From NCBI GenBank assembly GCA_016721015.1, contig JADKJL010000007.1:62001-126000 (forward strand): 64,000 bases of DNA, written 5' to 3'. Positions 45,327 to 54,624 of this stretch are shown one piece after another. Every line of letters begins with the position of its first letter. Positions within the stretch are counted from its first letter, which is position 1. The translations under genes and the position numbers were made by a program. A model generated the notes under the pieces. It saw nothing but the letters and a program-made list of their open reading frames with translations, made no database searches and was not told the DNA's origin. This stretch comes from Lysobacterales bacterium. Its GTDB lineage: Bacteria; Pseudomonadota; Gammaproteobacteria; Xanthomonadales; Rhodanobacteraceae.

Positions 45327-47152
45327 CAGAACCACCCGTCCTGCATGTCAAGCGTGGTGCGATCGAGGCTGGCGAGTAGATCGAGTTGCGGGCCAACCTT
45401 GGGCAATTCCCAACGAAAGAAATAGCGCGCAGCAGCACGCTTGCCTTCGTAGAAATCACCCTGTTTTCCATGCGCGGCGAGGGCCTGCTCAAGCCAGATC
45501 CAGGCAATTGCGATATGACCGAAGGCTTCGAGATAGACACTGGCATTGGCCAGGGTGACTTGCGCATCGCCTGCGGCCCAAAGCGTTTTGGTCACCTCGG
45601 CGAGCCGTTGCAGCGAGGCTTCGAGCGCATCGGCATGAGAGTGCAAATCCTCATGCGCCCGCGCCTTCGCGATCGTCGCTGTGACGCGCGCGGCGTAAAG
45701 CTTGAATGCCGCACCCTCGTGCATGACCACCTTGCGCCCGAGCAGGTCAAGGCCCTGGATGCCGTGGGTGCCTTCGTGGATCGGGTTGAGGCGGTTGTCG
45801 CGATAGAACTGCTCGACCTTGTACTCGCGTGTGTAGCCGTAGCCGCCGTGCACCTGGATGGCGAGGTCGTTCGCAGCCAGACACCATTGCGAAGGCCAGC
45901 TCTTGGCGATCGGCGTGAGGATGTCGAGCAGCAGGGTCAGCTGTGCGCGCTCGGCCGGATCCGTGGCGATTTCGGCCTCATCAAGAATGCGTGCGCAATA
46001 CAGATTGAAGGCAAGTCCACCTTCGACGTAAGACTTCTGCGCAAGCAACATGCGCTTGATGTCGGCGTGCTCGATGATCTTCGATTGCGGCGTGGTCGGA
46101 TCCTTGCCAGCGGCGCCGATCGGCCGACCCTGCGGACGATTGCGCGCGTAGTCGAGCGCATGCAGGTAGCCGGTATAGCCGAGCGCGACCGCGCCCAGAC
46201 CGACGCCGATGCGCGCAGCGTTCATCATGTGGAACATGCAGGCAAGGCCCTGATGCAGGTTGCCGACCAGATAGCCGATTGCTCCTGCCTTGCCCTCGGG
46301 CCTGTAGCGCGTGCCTTCGCCAAAGTTGAGCAGGCAGTTGACCGTGCCGCGATAACCCATCTTGTGGTTCACGCCGGCGAGCTGGACGTCGTTGCGTTCG
46401 CCGAGACTGCCATCCTCGTTGACGAGGAACTTGGGCACGAGAATCAGCGAGATGCCCTTGACACCGGGGATCAGTTTTCCGTCCGCGCCGGGAATCTTGG
46501 CCAGGACCAGATGGATGATGTTCTCCGAGAGTTCGTGATCGCCTCCCGAGATCCACATCTTGTTGCCGGTAACCCGATAGCGCGAACCAAACGACGAATC
46601 GCCATCGGCTTCGGCGCGCGTGGTGATATCCGACAAGGACGATCCTGCCTGCGGCTCGGACAGGCACATGGTGCCGAAGAAACGACCGCTCAGTTCCGGT
46701 TCGACGAATGCCTTGATCTGCGCCGCATTGCCGTGCGCAAGCAGCAGGTTGGCGTTGCCATGGGTAAGCAGCGGATAGGCGCAGGTGCCGACATTGGCCG
46801 CATACAGCCAGCTCAGCGCAGCGGCTTCGACCACCTTCGGCAACTGCATTCCGCCAAGTGCGTAGTCATGCGCCGCGGTCATCAAACCGGTCGCAGCGAA
46901 TGCTTCGAGCGCAGTCTTGACCTCGGCGATCATGCTGACTTTTTCGCCGTCGAATTGTGGCTCTTCGCGATCAGCTTTCTGGTAGTGCGGAGCAAAATAT
47001 TCCGCCGCCAGTCGCTCACTCGTGTTGAGCACGGCATCAAAGGTTTCGCGGCCGTGATCCGCATAGCGCGCCGCTGTCGTCAACGATTCAACGTCCAGCC
47101 ATTCGTTGAGGAGGAAGTCGACATCACGGCGCGAGAGCAGCAGATCACTCAT
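45326..47152 (-). CDS. Acyl-CoA dehydrogenase, ~600-aa DmdC/FadE5-like type
   Basis: The 608-aa flavoenzyme is of the larger acyl-CoA dehydrogenase branch with an extra C-terminal domain. SEPQAGSSLSDITTRAE, GNKMWISGGDHEL and the catalytic-glutamate loop NPIHEGTHGIQGLDLLGRK are visible. Related enzymes act on methylmercaptopropionyl-CoA or long acyl-CoAs; the substrate is unknown. It starts 4 bp after the thiolase stop, so the genes form one transcript. A second acyl-CoA dehydrogenase system in one operon suggests two rounds of side-chain shortening, or a broad substrate range. Confidence 0.9.
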   Translation of the reverse strand: MSDLLLSRRDVDFLLNEWLDVESLTTAARYADHGRETFDAVLNTSERLAAEYFAPHYQKADREEPQFDGEKVSMIAEVKTALEAFAATGLMTAAHDYALGGMQLPKVVEAAALSWLYAANVGTCAYPLLTHGNANLLLAHGNAAQIKAFVEPELSGRFFGTMCLSEPQAGSSLSDITTRAEADGDSSFGSRYRVTGNKMWISGGDHELSENIIHLVLAKIPGADGKLIPGVKGISLILVPKFLVNEDGSLGERNDVQLAGVNHKMGYRGTVNCLLNFGEGTRYRPEGKAGAIGYLVGNLHQGLACMFHMMNAARIGVGLGAVALGYTGYLHALDYARNRPQGRPIGAAGKDPTTPQSKIIEHADIKRMLLAQKSYVEGGLAFNLYCARILDEAEIATDPAERAQLTLLLDILTPIAKSWPSQWCLAANDLAIQVHGGYGYTREYKVEQFYRDNRLNPIHEGTHGIQGLDLLGRKVVMHEGAAFKLYAARVTATIAKARAHEDLHSHADALEASLQRLAEVTKTLWAAGDAQVTLANASVYLEAFGHIAIAWIWLEQALAAHGKQGDFYEGKRAAARYFFRWELPKVGPQLDLLASLDRTTLDMQDGWF

Positions 47153-47156
47153 GGAG

Positions 47157-48335
47157 TCAGACCACCTCGAACAGACCAGCGGCACCCTGGCCGCCACCGA
47201 TGCACATCGTCACGACGACGAGCTTGGCGCCGCGACGTTTGCCCTCAATCAGGGCGTGTCCGACCAGGCGGGCGCCACTGACGCCGTAGGGATGACCGAC
47301 CGCGATCGCACCGCCATCGACGTTGATTCGCTCGTGCGCAATGCCGAGCGTGTCCATGCAATAGAGCACCTGCACGGCGAACGCTTCATTGAGTTCCCAC
47401 AGATCGATGTCGTCGACGCTCAAGCCCGCTCGCTTGAGCAGTTTCGGCACCGCAAAGACTGGTCCGATACCCATTTCGTCTGGCTCGCATCCGGCCACGG
47501 CAAAGCCGCGGAAAATTCCCAGTGGCTTGATGCCGCGTTTCTGCGCGACCTCGGCATCCATGATCACCGCCGCCGATGCGCCATCGGAAAACTGGCTGGC
47601 ATTTCCCGCCGTGATCACGCCACCCGGAAACACCGTGCGGATTTTCGAGACGCCTTCATACGTGGTATCGGCGCGGATGCCTTCGTCGGCAGCAATCGTG
47701 ACTTCGCGCGTGCCGAGTCGCTTGGTTTTCGGATCGGCGAATCCGGCGGTGACCGTCATCGGAACGATCTCGTCATCGAACTTGCCAGCGGCCGCAGCGG
47801 CCGCGGCGCGAATCTGACTCTCTGCGCCATAGCGATCCTGGCGTTCGCGATCAATCTTGTAGCGCTTGGCCACGGTCTCGGCGGTCTGCAGCATCGACCA
47901 ATAAATTTCAGGCTTGTGTTCGACCAGCCAGCCCTCGGCGATCATGTGCATATTGGCGTGGTTCTGCACGCAGGAAATGCTCTCGACGCCGCCGGCGACG
48001 AACACTTCGCCTTCACCGGCGATGACGCGTTGCGCGGCCATGGCGATCGTCTGCAATCCCGAAGAGCAGAAGCGGTTGACGGTTGCGCCCGCCACGGTCA
48101 CTGGGAGTCCCGCACGAATCGCTATCTGGCGCGCGATATTGCTGCCGGTCGCACCTTCGGGCCAGGCACAGCCCATCAGTACATCCTCGACTTCGCCCGC
48201 TTCAATGCCAGCGCGTTCGACAGCGTGCTTGACGACATGGCCGCCGAGCGTCGCCCCGTGAGTCATGTTGAATGCGCCCTTCCAGCTCTTGGCCAGTCCG
48301 GTGCGTGCGGTGGAGACAATGACGGCTTGTTTCAC
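47157..48335 (-). CDS. Acetyl-CoA C-acyltransferase (thiolase)
   Basis: The 392-aa beta-oxidation thiolase has nucleophile Cys in NRFCSSGLQT (near residue 90), the histidine in AVGHPYGVSGARLVGH and the second cysteine in CIGGGQGAAG. It releases acetyl-CoA (or propionyl-CoA) from 3-ketoacyl-CoA. The start is a GTG at 48335 (VKQAVIVSTARTG); an ATG much further upstream would overlap fadJ. It follows the fadJ-like gene by 82 bp. Confidence 0.93.
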   Translation of the reverse strand: MKQAVIVSTARTGLAKSWKGAFNMTHGATLGGHVVKHAVERAGIEAGEVEDVLMGCAWPEGATGSNIARQIAIRAGLPVTVAGATVNRFCSSGLQTIAMAAQRVIAGEGEVFVAGGVESISCVQNHANMHMIAEGWLVEHKPEIYWSMLQTAETVAKRYKIDRERQDRYGAESQIRAAAAAAAGKFDDEIVPMTVTAGFADPKTKRLGTREVTIAADEGIRADTTYEGVSKIRTVFPGGVITAGNASQFSDGASAAVIMDAEVAQKRGIKPLGIFRGFAVAGCEPDEMGIGPVFAVPKLLKRAGLSVDDIDLWELNEAFAVQVLYCMDTLGIAHERINVDGGAIAVGHPYGVSGARLVGHALIEGKRRGAKLVVVTMCIGGGQGAAGLFEVV

Positions 48336-48417
48336 GATAGACCTCGATTCGGCAAAAATTGGTTTTTGTTTGCCGTCGACACTGCGCAGGCAGGAACGAC
48401 GGGCAGTCTGGTCTTCA

Positions 48418-50499
48418 TCAGCCTGTAAACGACTTGCCGGCCTCGGCCAGCTCGACGAGCAGCGGTGCGGGTTGCCAGCTGTCGCCCTGGTAGCCGCGCG
48501 AGAAGTCGCGCATCGTTGCGAGCACGTTGTAGAGGCCGACGTTATCGACATGGAACATCGGACCGCCGCGCCAGACCGGGAATCCGTAGCCGGTCAGATA
48601 GACGATGTCGATATCGGACGCCTTGGCCGCGATGCCTTCTTCGAGGATGCGCGCACCTTCGTTGGCCAGTGCGTAGACCAGGCGCTGGACGATTTCCTCA
48701 TCGCTGATCGTGCGCTTCTCAACACCGAGATCACGCGTGTTCTTTTCAAGAATCGCGGCGACTTCATCGGACGGATACGCGGTGCGGTCGCCGGCCTTGT
48801 AGTCGTACCAGCCCTTGCCGGTCTTCTGGCCAAAACGGCCGACCTCGCAGATCAGGTCGGCGGTTTTCGAATAGACCATGTCGGGCTTTTCGACGTAGCG
48901 GCGCTTGCGGATCGCCCAGCCAATATCGTTGCCGGCGAGATCACCCATGCGGAACGGGCCCATAGCGAAGCCGAACTTCTCCATGGCCTTGTCGACCTGC
49001 TGCGGCGTCGCGCCTTCATCAAGCAGAAACCCGGCCTGGCGTCCGTATTGCTCGATCATTCGGTTGCCGATGAAGCCATCGCAGACGCCCGAAACTACGG
49101 CGGTCTTGCGAATGGCTTTGGCAATCGCCATGACCGTTGCCAGCACGTCTTTCGTGGTCTTCTCGCCGCGCACGACCTCAAGCAGTTTCATGACATTGGC
49201 CGGACTGAAGAAGTGCATACCGACCACGTCTTGAGGCCGCTTGGTGAAGGCGGCAATCTTGTCGACATCAAGAGTCGAGGTGTTGCTGGCGAGAATCGCA
49301 CCGGGCTTGGCGACCGCGTCGAGCTGCTTGAACACGCTCTCCTTGACGCCGAGTTCCTCGAACACCGCTTCGATGATCAGGTCGGCGTTCTTCAAATCGT
49401 CGAAGGCCAGGGTCGGCGTCAGCAGACCCATGCGCTGCTCGACCTGCTCGGGCTTGAGCTTGCCCTTCTTCGCGCTGTTCTCGTAGTTGCCACGGATCGT
49501 CGCGACACCACGATCGAGCGCTTCCTGTTTCGTCTCGACGATGGTCACCGGAATGCCGGCGTTGAGGAAATTCATCGCGATGCCGCCGCCCATCGTGCCA
49601 GCACCGATGATGCCGACGCTGGCAATCGCACGCGGTTTCACATCGCTGCCCACATCGGCAATCTTGCTGGCTGCGCGTTCGCCAAAGAAGGCATGGCGCA
49701 AGGCTTTCGATTCGGTAGAGGTAACCAGACTGATGAAACCGGCGCGCTCCACGGCAAGTCCTTCGTCGAACGGTTTCTTGAACGAAGCCTCGATCGCATC
49801 GAGACATTTCAGCGGCGCCGGGAACGGTCCCGCCATTGCCGCGACGGTATTCCGCGCCACGTCGAGGAAGCCCTCGGCATTGGCATGCTCCACTTTCAGG
49901 TTGCGGATCAGCGGCAGCTCGCCGTTGCCGGCAATCTCGCGTGCAAAAGCGACGGCGCCATCGACGACATCGGCATCGACCACGCGATCAAGCAAGACCG
50001 TATTGGCCAGATGCTCCGCCGGCACCGGCTCACCGGAGACAATCATGTTGACGGCGATTTCGAGACCGACTGCGCGTGGCAGACGCTGGGTTCCGCCACC
50101 GCCCGGAAGGATGCCGATCTTCACTTCCGGCAATCCAAGCACGGCGCCCTTCACGGCCACGCGATAGTGCGCTGCCATCGCCACCTCGAGGCCACCGCCG
50201 AGTGCGGTGCCATTGATGGCCATGACGATCGGTTTGCTGCTCGCCTCGATCGCTGCGATCACGTCATGCAGGTTCGGAGCCTGCTCGGCGCGCGGCGTGT
50301 TGAATTCGGTGATGTCGGCGCCGCCGGAAAACATCTTGCCGCCACCGGTGATGACCATGGCCTTGACTGCCGCATCGTTGATCGATGCATGGATCGCCTC
50401 GACCAAGCCGCTGCGCACGGCAAAACCGAATCCGTTCACGGGCGGGTGATCAAAGGTGATGACGGCGATGCCGTCGCTGAGAGTCGTGTGCACAGTCAT
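48418..50499 (-). CDS. fadJ: Bifunctional enoyl-CoA hydratase / 3-hydroxyacyl-CoA dehydrogenase (FadJ-like)
   Basis: The 693-aa multifunctional beta-oxidation protein has an N-terminal crotonase domain with oxyanion loops GGGKMFSGGADI and ALGGGLEV and catalytic PEVKIGILPGGGGTQ. The NAD-binding domain (IIGAGTMGGGIAMNF) is near residue 300, followed by HFFSPANVMKLLEVV, GFIGNRM and duplicated C-terminal dehydrogenase domains. It turns enoyl-CoA into 3-ketoacyl-CoA for the adjacent thiolase. Confidence 0.93.
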   Translation of the reverse strand: MTVHTTLSDGIAVITFDHPPVNGFGFAVRSGLVEAIHASINDAAVKAMVITGGGKMFSGGADITEFNTPRAEQAPNLHDVIAAIEASSKPIVMAINGTALGGGLEVAMAAHYRVAVKGAVLGLPEVKIGILPGGGGTQRLPRAVGLEIAVNMIVSGEPVPAEHLANTVLLDRVVDADVVDGAVAFAREIAGNGELPLIRNLKVEHANAEGFLDVARNTVAAMAGPFPAPLKCLDAIEASFKKPFDEGLAVERAGFISLVTSTESKALRHAFFGERAASKIADVGSDVKPRAIASVGIIGAGTMGGGIAMNFLNAGIPVTIVETKQEALDRGVATIRGNYENSAKKGKLKPEQVEQRMGLLTPTLAFDDLKNADLIIEAVFEELGVKESVFKQLDAVAKPGAILASNTSTLDVDKIAAFTKRPQDVVGMHFFSPANVMKLLEVVRGEKTTKDVLATVMAIAKAIRKTAVVSGVCDGFIGNRMIEQYGRQAGFLLDEGATPQQVDKAMEKFGFAMGPFRMGDLAGNDIGWAIRKRRYVEKPDMVYSKTADLICEVGRFGQKTGKGWYDYKAGDRTAYPSDEVAAILEKNTRDLGVEKRTISDEEIVQRLVYALANEGARILEEGIAAKASDIDIVYLTGYGFPVWRGGPMFHVDNVGLYNVLATMRDFSRGYQGDSWQPAPLLVELAEAGKSFTG

Positions 50500-50534
50500 G
50501 GCTCGGGTTCCGTTGAATAGAGTTTGGATCGGCG

Positions 50535-51356
50535 TCAGCGGCCGAGAAATTCGATGGCGGTGTCAGCGAACTGCGGTTGACCGACAGCGCCGAGGTGATC
50601 GCCAGGTACGGTGGCGCTGGATCCGCGCGGAATCGCGGCGGCGAGGCGCTCGGGATAGAACGCCAGCGGATCCTTTTCACCGGCCAGCACCAGGGTCGGC
50701 GCGGCAATGCGTTGCAGATCGATTGGCTGGTCGTGCATGCGTTCGGCTTGAGCAGCGAGCGCCTTGAGGTCGGATCCATTACGCTCGGCGAAGCTGCGGA
50801 ATGCAGCGACTCCCGGTGCCGTGATCGATGCGGGATCATCGGTCAGCAGCGCCGCGACGATCGCTCCACGATCCATCACGCGTAGATCAACCCCGCCGGT
50901 CGCCAGCACGCCTTCGCCGATGCCGCCGACGACGAGCCGTCGCACGCGCTTATCTTCGCTGGCCACGATCAGACTGACGATCGCCCCCATCGAATAGCCG
51001 AACAGATCGAATTCGCCTATCTCAAGATGATCGAGCAGGCCGATCAGATCGCGGGCCATGCGAACTTCGCCGTAGAACGCTGAGTCGTGCGGTTTCCCGG
51101 ATTGGCCATGCCCGCGCGCGTCGATGCTGATTACCGGGCGGCCGGCCTTGAGCAAGGCAGCGACCAGCCCGGGCGCAACCCAGTTCGCTTCGGTACTGGC
51201 GGCAAACCCGTGGTGGAGAACCACGGGAATTCGCGTGTCTTCACTCCCCCAGCGATAAAAGGACACCTGGATGCCGTCATCAGTGACGAAACGACCGGAT
51301 TGTGCCGGGGTGATCGCCGGGTCTCTCGATTCGCTGCGGGGCGAGGCCCTGCTCAT
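50535..51356 (-). CDS. Alpha/beta hydrolase
   Basis: The 273-aa alpha/beta-hydrolase has HHGFAAS (oxyanion), the nucleophile elbow GYSMG near residue 121, an acid in GEKDPLAF and a histidine in PGDHLGA. Likely an esterase, lactonase or C-C hydrolase; the position in a catabolic operon gives no specific substrate. A lactonase feeding 4-hydroxy acids would fit the neighbouring kinase, but this is speculative. Its start overlaps the APH gene stop (ATGA). Confidence 0.85.
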   Translation of the reverse strand: MSRASPRSESRDPAITPAQSGRFVTDDGIQVSFYRWGSEDTRIPVVLHHGFAASTEANWVAPGLVAALLKAGRPVISIDARGHGQSGKPHDSAFYGEVRMARDLIGLLDHLEIGEFDLFGYSMGAIVSLIVASEDKRVRRLVVGGIGEGVLATGGVDLRVMDRGAIVAALLTDDPASITAPGVAAFRSFAERNGSDLKALAAQAERMHDQPIDLQRIAAPTLVLAGEKDPLAFYPERLAAAIPRGSSATVPGDHLGAVGQPQFADTAIEFLGR

Positions 51357-52402
51357 GACCGCGCCTTGCGCGCAAATTGCCAGCCCAGATCAGCCAGCGG
51401 AGTGGCCAGAGCGCCGTGTTCGGCGGCACGCGCGCTGCTGGCCGTGCCGTCGTCCACGCGCTTGGCAATACCCTGGCAGATCGCCGCAAGACGGAACAGG
51501 TTGTAGGCCAGGTAGTAGTTCCAGTCTCCGCATACCTTGCGTCCGCTGCGCCGTTCGTAGGCGGCGATGCAGGTTGCCTCATCCGGAATGCCGAGCGCAT
51601 CGATATCGACCCCGCCAAGCCCGTGCATCGTGTCGCGCGGAATATGCCGGCTCATCATGTGGTAGGCGAAGTCGGCCAGCGGATGGCCGAGAGTCGACAA
51701 CTCCCAGTCGATCACGGCAAGCACGCGTGGCGCTTGCGCATCGAAGATCAGGTTGTCGAGGCGGAAGTCGCCGTGAACGATGGCGACCGCATCATCATCC
51801 GCAGGCAGGTGCGCTGGCAGCCATTCGATCAGGCGATCCATGGCCTCGATCGGTATCGTTCGGCTGGCCTCGAACTGCTTCGACCAACGCCGGATCTGGC
51901 GCGCCAGGTACTCGCCGTGCTTGCCATAGTCACGCAGCCCGATCGCCTCGGGATCGATGCGGTGCAAGGCGCTGATCACGCGATTCATTTCATCGTAGAT
52001 CGCCGCCCGCTCGGCGCGGCTCGAATCGGGCAGCGCCTGATCCCAGAGCACGCGGCCATCGACATGCTGCATGACATAGAACGCACGCCCGATGACCGAT
52101 TCGTCTTCGCACAGGCAATGCATGCGTGCGACTGGCACATCGCTGCCGGCGAGTGCCGACTGCACGCGGTATTCGCGTTCGATCGCATGCGCGGACGGCA
52201 GCAATTCGGCCACCGGCGCCGGCTTGGCCCGCAATACATAACGATGCGAATTTGTTTCGAGCAGGAAGGTCGGATTGGATTGGCCACCCTTGAAGCGGAT
52301 TGCCTGCAGGGAATCATCGATGCCCTCGACGCGCCCATGCAGGTAGGTCCGCAACGCATCAACCGAAAACGGAACCTCGACGCGGGCTGAAGGCGCGCTC
52401 AT
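51353..52402 (-). CDS. APH-family phosphotransferase (ACAD10/11 kinase-domain and LvaA-like)
   Basis: The 349-aa aminoglycoside-phosphotransferase-fold kinase has FKGGQSNPTFLL (nucleotide loop), the catalytic HGDFRLDNLIFD near residue 217 and VIDWELSTLGHP. This layout matches the kinase domain fused to human ACAD10/ACAD11 and the bacterial kinase LvaA, which phosphorylate 4-hydroxyacyl-CoAs. The matching dehydrogenase is encoded about 1 kb away at 53366-54604. It is coupled by ATGA overlaps to both neighbours. Confidence 0.87.
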   Translation of the reverse strand: MSAPSARVEVPFSVDALRTYLHGRVEGIDDSLQAIRFKGGQSNPTFLLETNSHRYVLRAKPAPVAELLPSAHAIEREYRVQSALAGSDVPVARMHCLCEDESVIGRAFYVMQHVDGRVLWDQALPDSSRAERAAIYDEMNRVISALHRIDPEAIGLRDYGKHGEYLARQIRRWSKQFEASRTIPIEAMDRLIEWLPAHLPADDDAVAIVHGDFRLDNLIFDAQAPRVLAVIDWELSTLGHPLADFAYHMMSRHIPRDTMHGLGGVDIDALGIPDEATCIAAYERRSGRKVCGDWNYYLAYNLFRLAAICQGIAKRVDDGTASSARAAEHGALATPLADLGWQFARKARS

Positions 52403-53133
52403 GCCGCCGCCCTGACCAGGAAGCCATCGACCAGGGTCGGCACGATTTCGTGCGTATCGTGGCTGCTGGCAAAATCGACCTCATCGCCGAAATCGCGCTC
52501 GATCATCATCTGGCCGACCCGCGAGGCGGCAAGCGCCGTGTGCGTGTCGCAACCGCGATAGGCGTGCAATGCGGCAATCGCGGCATCGGTCAGCGCGTAC
52601 TCGCCGCGTTGCGTGAAATGGGCGACCAGATGTCCTGCGCCGTGGAAATCCTCGAGATTGAAACGCGCAAGCGAACCCGAGCAGACGATCAGCACCGAAG
52701 CCTGCGTGTGCCGCGCGATGACGAGTTCGACGAGCGCCTTGCCGTTGAGCATCGAGCCGACATAAACGGGCGCGGCGTGGGAAACGGCGACCAGGGCCTG
52801 GGTGCCATTGGTCGTGCAATAGATCATTTCGCTGCCGTCGAGGCCGACCTCGGCGAGCGCCATCGGCGTGGCCGGGGCAAAACCGGGAATCGGCCGGGCG
52901 AGATTTTCGCCGGCCAGCACACAGGCGGGTATTGCCGCCGCCGCACGCAGGCCATCTTCGCGATTGCGCACGGGAAGGATGCGGCTGACACCTCTCGCCA
53001 GGGCATGCACGATCGTTGTCGTCGCAAACAGGATGTCGAGCACGATGATGACCTTGCCCTCAAGGCGGGCCGGATCGAGCTCTTCCCTTTTCAGCAGCAC
53101 GTGGATTTTAGGCATCGGTTGAGATGTACCCAT
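52399..53133 (-). CDS. ComB-like 2-phosphosulfolactate phosphatase family protein
   Basis: The ~244-aa protein has the ComB family features: VIIVLDILFATTTIVHAL (metal-binding Asp region), AGENLARPIPGF, YCTTNGTQAL, GSLARFNLEDFHGAGH. Characterised ComB removes phosphate from 2-phosphosulfolactate in coenzyme M synthesis; no other such gene is here. It is first in the minus-strand catabolic operon and coupled to the APH kinase, so a phosphatase role on a phosphorylated acyl intermediate is an alternative. Starts at 53133 and 53115 are both possible. Confidence 0.82.
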   Translation of the reverse strand: MGTSQPMPKIHVLLKREELDPARLEGKVIIVLDILFATTTIVHALARGVSRILPVRNREDGLRAAAAIPACVLAGENLARPIPGFAPATPMALAEVGLDGSEMIYCTTNGTQALVAVSHAAPVYVGSMLNGKALVELVIARHTQASVLIVCSGSLARFNLEDFHGAGHLVAHFTQRGEYALTDAAIAALHAYRGCDTHTALAASRVGQMMIERDFGDEVDFASSHDTHEIVPTLVDGFLVRAAA

Positions 53134-53136
53134 CAA

Positions 53137-53365
53137 GACGATACAGTTTCGTCAGATGAAATTCAGTTTCTTTATTTCGGAACACTCTAGCTCGGCAAAA
53201 CGGATCACACAAGCCAACCATGGGCACGAAGAGCTTGCTGCAAAGCAACATCGATCGGCGAGTCGACTGTCTTGCATCGAAATGGCCACCCGACTACCAT
53301 TCTTCAATATTTGGAACATTGTTTCGACTGTCGAAACTCTACCGACTCCGCTCCCGGGAACGCAC
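53137..53365. promoter_or_regulatory. Divergent promoter region of the acyl-CoA catabolic island
   Basis: A 229-bp, relatively AT-rich gap between the minus-strand ComB-led operon and the plus-strand ACAD-led operon. No gene is evident. It contains the palindrome listed at 53321-53337. Confidence 0.6.
53321..53337. promoter_or_regulatory. 17-bp palindrome GTTTCGAC-T-GTCGAAAC, candidate IclR operator
   Basis: Perfect 8-bp arms around one central base, 29 bp upstream of the ACAD10/11-like start and ~190 bp upstream of the ComB gene. An IclR-type regulator is encoded directly after that dehydrogenase gene. IclR proteins bind palindromes near the promoters of catabolic operons. The link is inferred. 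Confidence 0.6.
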
Positions 53366-54604
53366 ATGGATTTTTCCTATTCCGCCAAGGTCGAGCAGAT
53401 GCGCGCTCATTTGCAGGCCTTCTTCGATCGCCACATCACCCCGAACGAAGCCCGCGTCGAGGAGGAGATCGCCGCGAACCGTCGCGCCGGAAACCCGTGG
53501 GTGCCGATCCAGCTGTTCGAGGAACTCAAGGCCGAGGCGCGCGCGCAAGGACTGTGGAACCTGTTCCTGCCGCACTCGGATCGCGCGCCCGAGGGGCTGT
53601 CGAATCTCGAATACGCGCCGCTCTGCGAGATCATGGGCCGCACCGGCTGGGCTGCCGAAATCTTCAACTGCAGCGCACCGGATACCGGCAACATGGAGGT
53701 GCTCGAACGCTATGGCAGCGAGGCCCAGAAGGATCAATGGCTCGAACCGCTGCTTGAAGGAAAAATCCGCTCGGCCTTCCTGATGACCGAGCCGGCGGTG
53801 GCCTCCTCGGATGCGACCAATATCGAATGCTCGATTGATCGCGACGGCGACGACTACGTGATCAATGGTCTCAAGTGGTTCTCATCCGGTGCCGGCGATC
53901 CGCGCTGCAAGATCTACATCGTCATGGGCAAGACCGATCCCGACGAACACAAGCATCGTCAGCAATCGATGATCCTCGTCCCGGCGCACACGCCCGGCAT
54001 CGAGATCGTGCGTCCGGTCAGCGTATTCGGCTACGACGGAGCACCACACGGCCACATGGAGATCCGTCTGACCAATGTGCGCGTCCCGGCATCGAACATC
54101 CTGCTCGGCGAAGGCCGCGGATTCGAGATCGCGCAGGGCCGCCTCGGCCCGGGTCGCATCCATCACTGCATGCGCACGATCGGAGTCGCCGAACGCGCCC
54201 TCGAAGCGCTGTGCCAGCGGATCAGCTCGCGTATCGCGTTTGGTCGCCGGATCAGCGAATTCTCGATCTGGCACGAGCGTGTCGCCGATGCACGCTGCAT
54301 GATCGAGCAGGCGCGCCTGCTCACCCTCAAGGCCGCCGACATGATGGACAAGGTTGGCAACAAGGCCGCACGCGGCGAGATCGCGATGATCAAGGTGGTC
54401 GCCCCGAACATGGCCCTGCAGGTGCTGGACTGGGCGATCCAGGCCCATGGCGGCGCCGGGGTCAGTGGTGATTTCTTTCTCGCCCATGCGTATGCGGGAG
54501 TCCGCACCCTGCGCCTTGCCGATGGCCCGGACGAAGTACACCGCGGCACCATCGCGCGACTTGAACTGGCCCGCCATGCGGTGCTTGCAAAGCCAATCGA
54601 ATAA
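53366..54604 (+). CDS. ACAD10/11-like acyl-CoA dehydrogenase
   Basis: The 412-aa flavoenzyme shows MTEPAVASSDATNIECSI, INGLKWFSSGAGDPRCKI, QAHGGAGVSGDFFLAH and, in place of the usual YEGT loop, LADGPDEVHRGTIARLEL. GPDEVH is characteristic of the ACAD10/ACAD11 branch, which with an APH kinase converts 4-hydroxyacyl-CoA to 3-hydroxyacyl-CoA through a 4-phospho intermediate. LvaC of Pseudomonas is a bacterial counterpart. The ATG at 53366 starts the family N-terminus; in-frame codons further upstream cross the operator. Confidence 0.88.
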   Translation: MDFSYSAKVEQMRAHLQAFFDRHITPNEARVEEEIAANRRAGNPWVPIQLFEELKAEARAQGLWNLFLPHSDRAPEGLSNLEYAPLCEIMGRTGWAAEIFNCSAPDTGNMEVLERYGSEAQKDQWLEPLLEGKIRSAFLMTEPAVASSDATNIECSIDRDGDDYVINGLKWFSSGAGDPRCKIYIVMGKTDPDEHKHRQQSMILVPAHTPGIEIVRPVSVFGYDGAPHGHMEIRLTNVRVPASNILLGEGRGFEIAQGRLGPGRIHHCMRTIGVAERALEALCQRISSRIAFGRRISEFSIWHERVADARCMIEQARLLTLKAADMMDKVGNKAARGEIAMIKVVAPNMALQVLDWAIQAHGGAGVSGDFFLAHAYAGVRTLRLADGPDEVHRGTIARLELARHAVLAKPIE

Positions 54605-54624
54605 ACGGGAACAACGGATCGGAC

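Noticed and set aside
45386..47281. 631-codon open frame opposite an acyl-CoA dehydrogenase gene
   Set aside because: It is antisense to a gene with full family motifs, and no domain or sensible composition is seen.
48265..50520. 751-codon open frame opposite the fadJ-like gene
   Set aside because: Shadow of a real gene. The product is His/Asp/Arg-rich without motifs.
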